Positions 62,561-64,000 of a stretch of 64,000 bases of DNA are shown one piece after another. Location: contig OZ021732.1 in assembly GCA_963978545.1 (NCBI GenBank), positions 26,986,623 to 27,050,622 on the forward strand, read 5' to 3'. Numbering within the stretch: position 1 is the stretch's first letter; each line of letters begins with the position of its first letter. The stretch comes from Linyphia triangularis. Lineage: Eukaryota; Arthropoda; Arachnida; Araneae; Linyphiidae. Below the pieces are notes generated by a model that saw nothing but the letters and a program-made list of their open reading frames with translations, was not told the DNA's origin and ran no database searches. The position numbers and the translations under genes are program-made.

Positions 62561-62849
62561 CCATTCATAATTCAAAAAGTTACACGATAATACATACAAT
62601 AGACAAGAGTCACAGGATCATACATAATAATACAGTACAATATACAAAGTTGAGACAGTGTTTGACAATCATACTGAAAAAATAGAATACGTAATCCAAG
62701 CTAACAAAATTTATAAAATCTAACAATACACAAATACAAATATGTATCCTTTTTATCACTAAATAACCAATATAGTACACTAAATAACCCAAATTAAATA
62801 CATACAAATTTTGCAGCACAAAATATAAGTTACTTACCTAGCCAGTATA

Positions 62850-63170
62850 ATCCAATCATTACTCCTTGATTATCCTCCAGTGCATATCTAACTGTTTCTT
62901 AAAACTCTTTACGCTCACGGAATTTACAACATTTGCTAGCAAATCATCCCAATCCTTGATTATCCTATTGTAAAAATAGTGTGTTCGCCCTTCCCTATTG
63001 AATTAAGATTTGAACAATTTGCATTCATTGCCTCGTTTCCTACTGTCAGTGACAAATTCTAAACCCCTAACTTCTCCTGTGTAATCAATACAAACAACTG
63101 AATTTAATCTTCTCTTACCCTTCTTTCATCAAACCCATCACAAAAGATAATTTTTACCCCTCCGAATTTT
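62850..63170 (-). mobile_element. LINE fragment: C-terminus of a reverse transcriptase protein (degenerate)
   Basis: On the minus strand a broken frame reads RKRGNECKLFKS, a stop, then NREGRTHYFYNRIIKDWDDL and SFKKQLDMHW before the final stop. The 'yN R i i ~ W N~LP ~ ~VV~a ~sv~~Fk~~LD~~w' pattern ends CR1/L2/Jockey-like or related RT proteins. The AT-rich sequence at 62565-62850 may be its 3' UTR. Confidence 0.65.
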
Positions 63171-63249
63171 CTTATAACACTATATCACAATTTTAAAATT
63201 CTGCATCAACATGTCAAAACTTTCAATATATTTTACCCAAAGCTTGGGA

Positions 63250-63433
63250 TGCCGACCAAGCGGCATAGTGGTTAGCATACTAGCTTCTAGACAGAGAAGT
63301 TGCGGGTTCGAGTCCCGTGTAAGGCATGGATGTTTGTAAATGTATGTTAGCTTGCCAAATGACGAATGTTTCGGAGCGTTATAGCCTTCGTGTTGCTGAC
63401 GGCGCCAGATAATCTGAAAACAACCAACCAACC
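63250..63433 (+). mobile_element. tRNA-derived SINE, copy 3
   Basis: Same family as 45655 and 49103: A-box-like ATAGTGGTTAGCATACTAG, perfect B box GGTTCGAGTCC at 63305-63315, shared body, and tail ...gccagataatctgaaaacaa followed by CCAACCAACC. Confidence 0.85.
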
Positions 63434-64000
63434 CAGATCTTGGCTAGATTGGTCAAGATCCGTAGCGATGGTCAGTCTACAGCAGTCAGTCCACATCGGG
63501 ATTGGCCAGTGTTCAATGTTATTGGCCAGCGTATTTGTACCACAGGGGTAGCAAGTTTATATATTAACATATCATGCATAATGATTTCAAATTATTTCAA
63601 ACTATCCTGTGAATTTAATAAATAGTATTGTAATCCTCTGTCTGGTATCCTTAATTTGAACTCATTTTAGCAACTCTACTCAAAAGTATGTATAATAAAA
63701 ATTTATTTCTGTAAAGTTTTTTTATCTTCTCATCCTATAGATATCTTAAGTATTGTAATAGTCCACAAATTTGACTTTTGTCATGTCTTATGTGTGGGAA
63801 GGCTAGTGGGGCTGAATAATCAGGCAGTAGTAGTTAATTGTGCTTTAAACTTTAATTAACAACATCTATTTAGGTTATTATACATCGTCAGGGGGACAAA
63901 ACCCCACAGCACCTTCCGCTCTCGTTCTCTCTCTCCAGAAGAATGTTCTCTCCCTCTCTCCTTCCGTCATCACTTACTCCTACTTCACGACTTCTCCGCC
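63434..64000. other. Window end, unassigned
   Basis: A GC-richer stretch at 63434-63550 follows the SINE directly and may be part of another repeat. The CT-rich end from 63890 resembles no family I can name. Confidence 0.4.

Noticed and set aside
63735..64000. Possible start of an LTR at the window edge
   Set aside because: TG-initial sequence and CT-rich DNA alone are not enough; no polypurine tract, matching repeat or coding sequence is visible.

Overview
This is an AT-rich eukaryotic window: interrupted genes with consensus GT-AG introns, AATAAA poly(A) signals, long (AT)n, (GT)n and (ATTT)n microsatellites, and dense DNA transposons, tRNA-derived SINEs, LINE fragments and one LTR element. 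The only host genes I can support are two tandem paralogues of a family that, from general knowledge, is usually named 'putative phosphoenolpyruvate synthase' in spider genomes. I therefore infer an arachnid, most likely a spider; no database was searched.

Layout. Positions 1-1770 are the 3' part of an internally deleted Gypsy-like LTR retrotransposon (protease joined directly to the integrase C-terminal region, then a 3' LTR). The last four coding exons of paralogue 1 lie at 2442-5303, with a poly(A) signal at 5400. A 5.3 kb gap (5406-10663) holds an (ATTT)n tract, a SINE/LINE tail and a nested MITE. Paralogue 2 occupies 10664-60455 on the + strand in 39 recognisable coding exons; its start codon exon was not found. 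Its introns carry most of the mobile DNA: a mariner-like element with ~255 bp inverted repeats (11661-14260), a Tc1-like element (20022-21112), a hAT element with a perfect 8-bp target duplication (34777-37042), a hAT MITE with its own 8-bp duplication (33739-34171), two SINEs of one family and one of another, LINE 3' fragments and copies of two further repeat families. Past 60551 there is a LINE fragment on the minus strand, another SINE, and no host gene.

What the gene makes. Joining the exons in phase gives about 1,290 residues. In order: one membrane helix at the N-terminus; ~370 residues I cannot assign with confidence; a complete PPDK/PEP-synthase-type ATP-grasp domain with its usual motifs; a ~450-residue helical middle region; and a swivelling phosphohistidine domain (GGLVSHG) close to the C-terminus. 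The C-terminal PEP/pyruvate-binding barrel of true PEP synthase and PPDK is absent. The layout is that of rifampicin phosphotransferase-type dikinases (ATP-grasp, substrate domain, His domain), so the usual product name is probably misleading. One flaw stands out: exon 19 (39105-39205) cannot be joined to exon 18 in frame through a canonical acceptor; two bases appear to be missing there.
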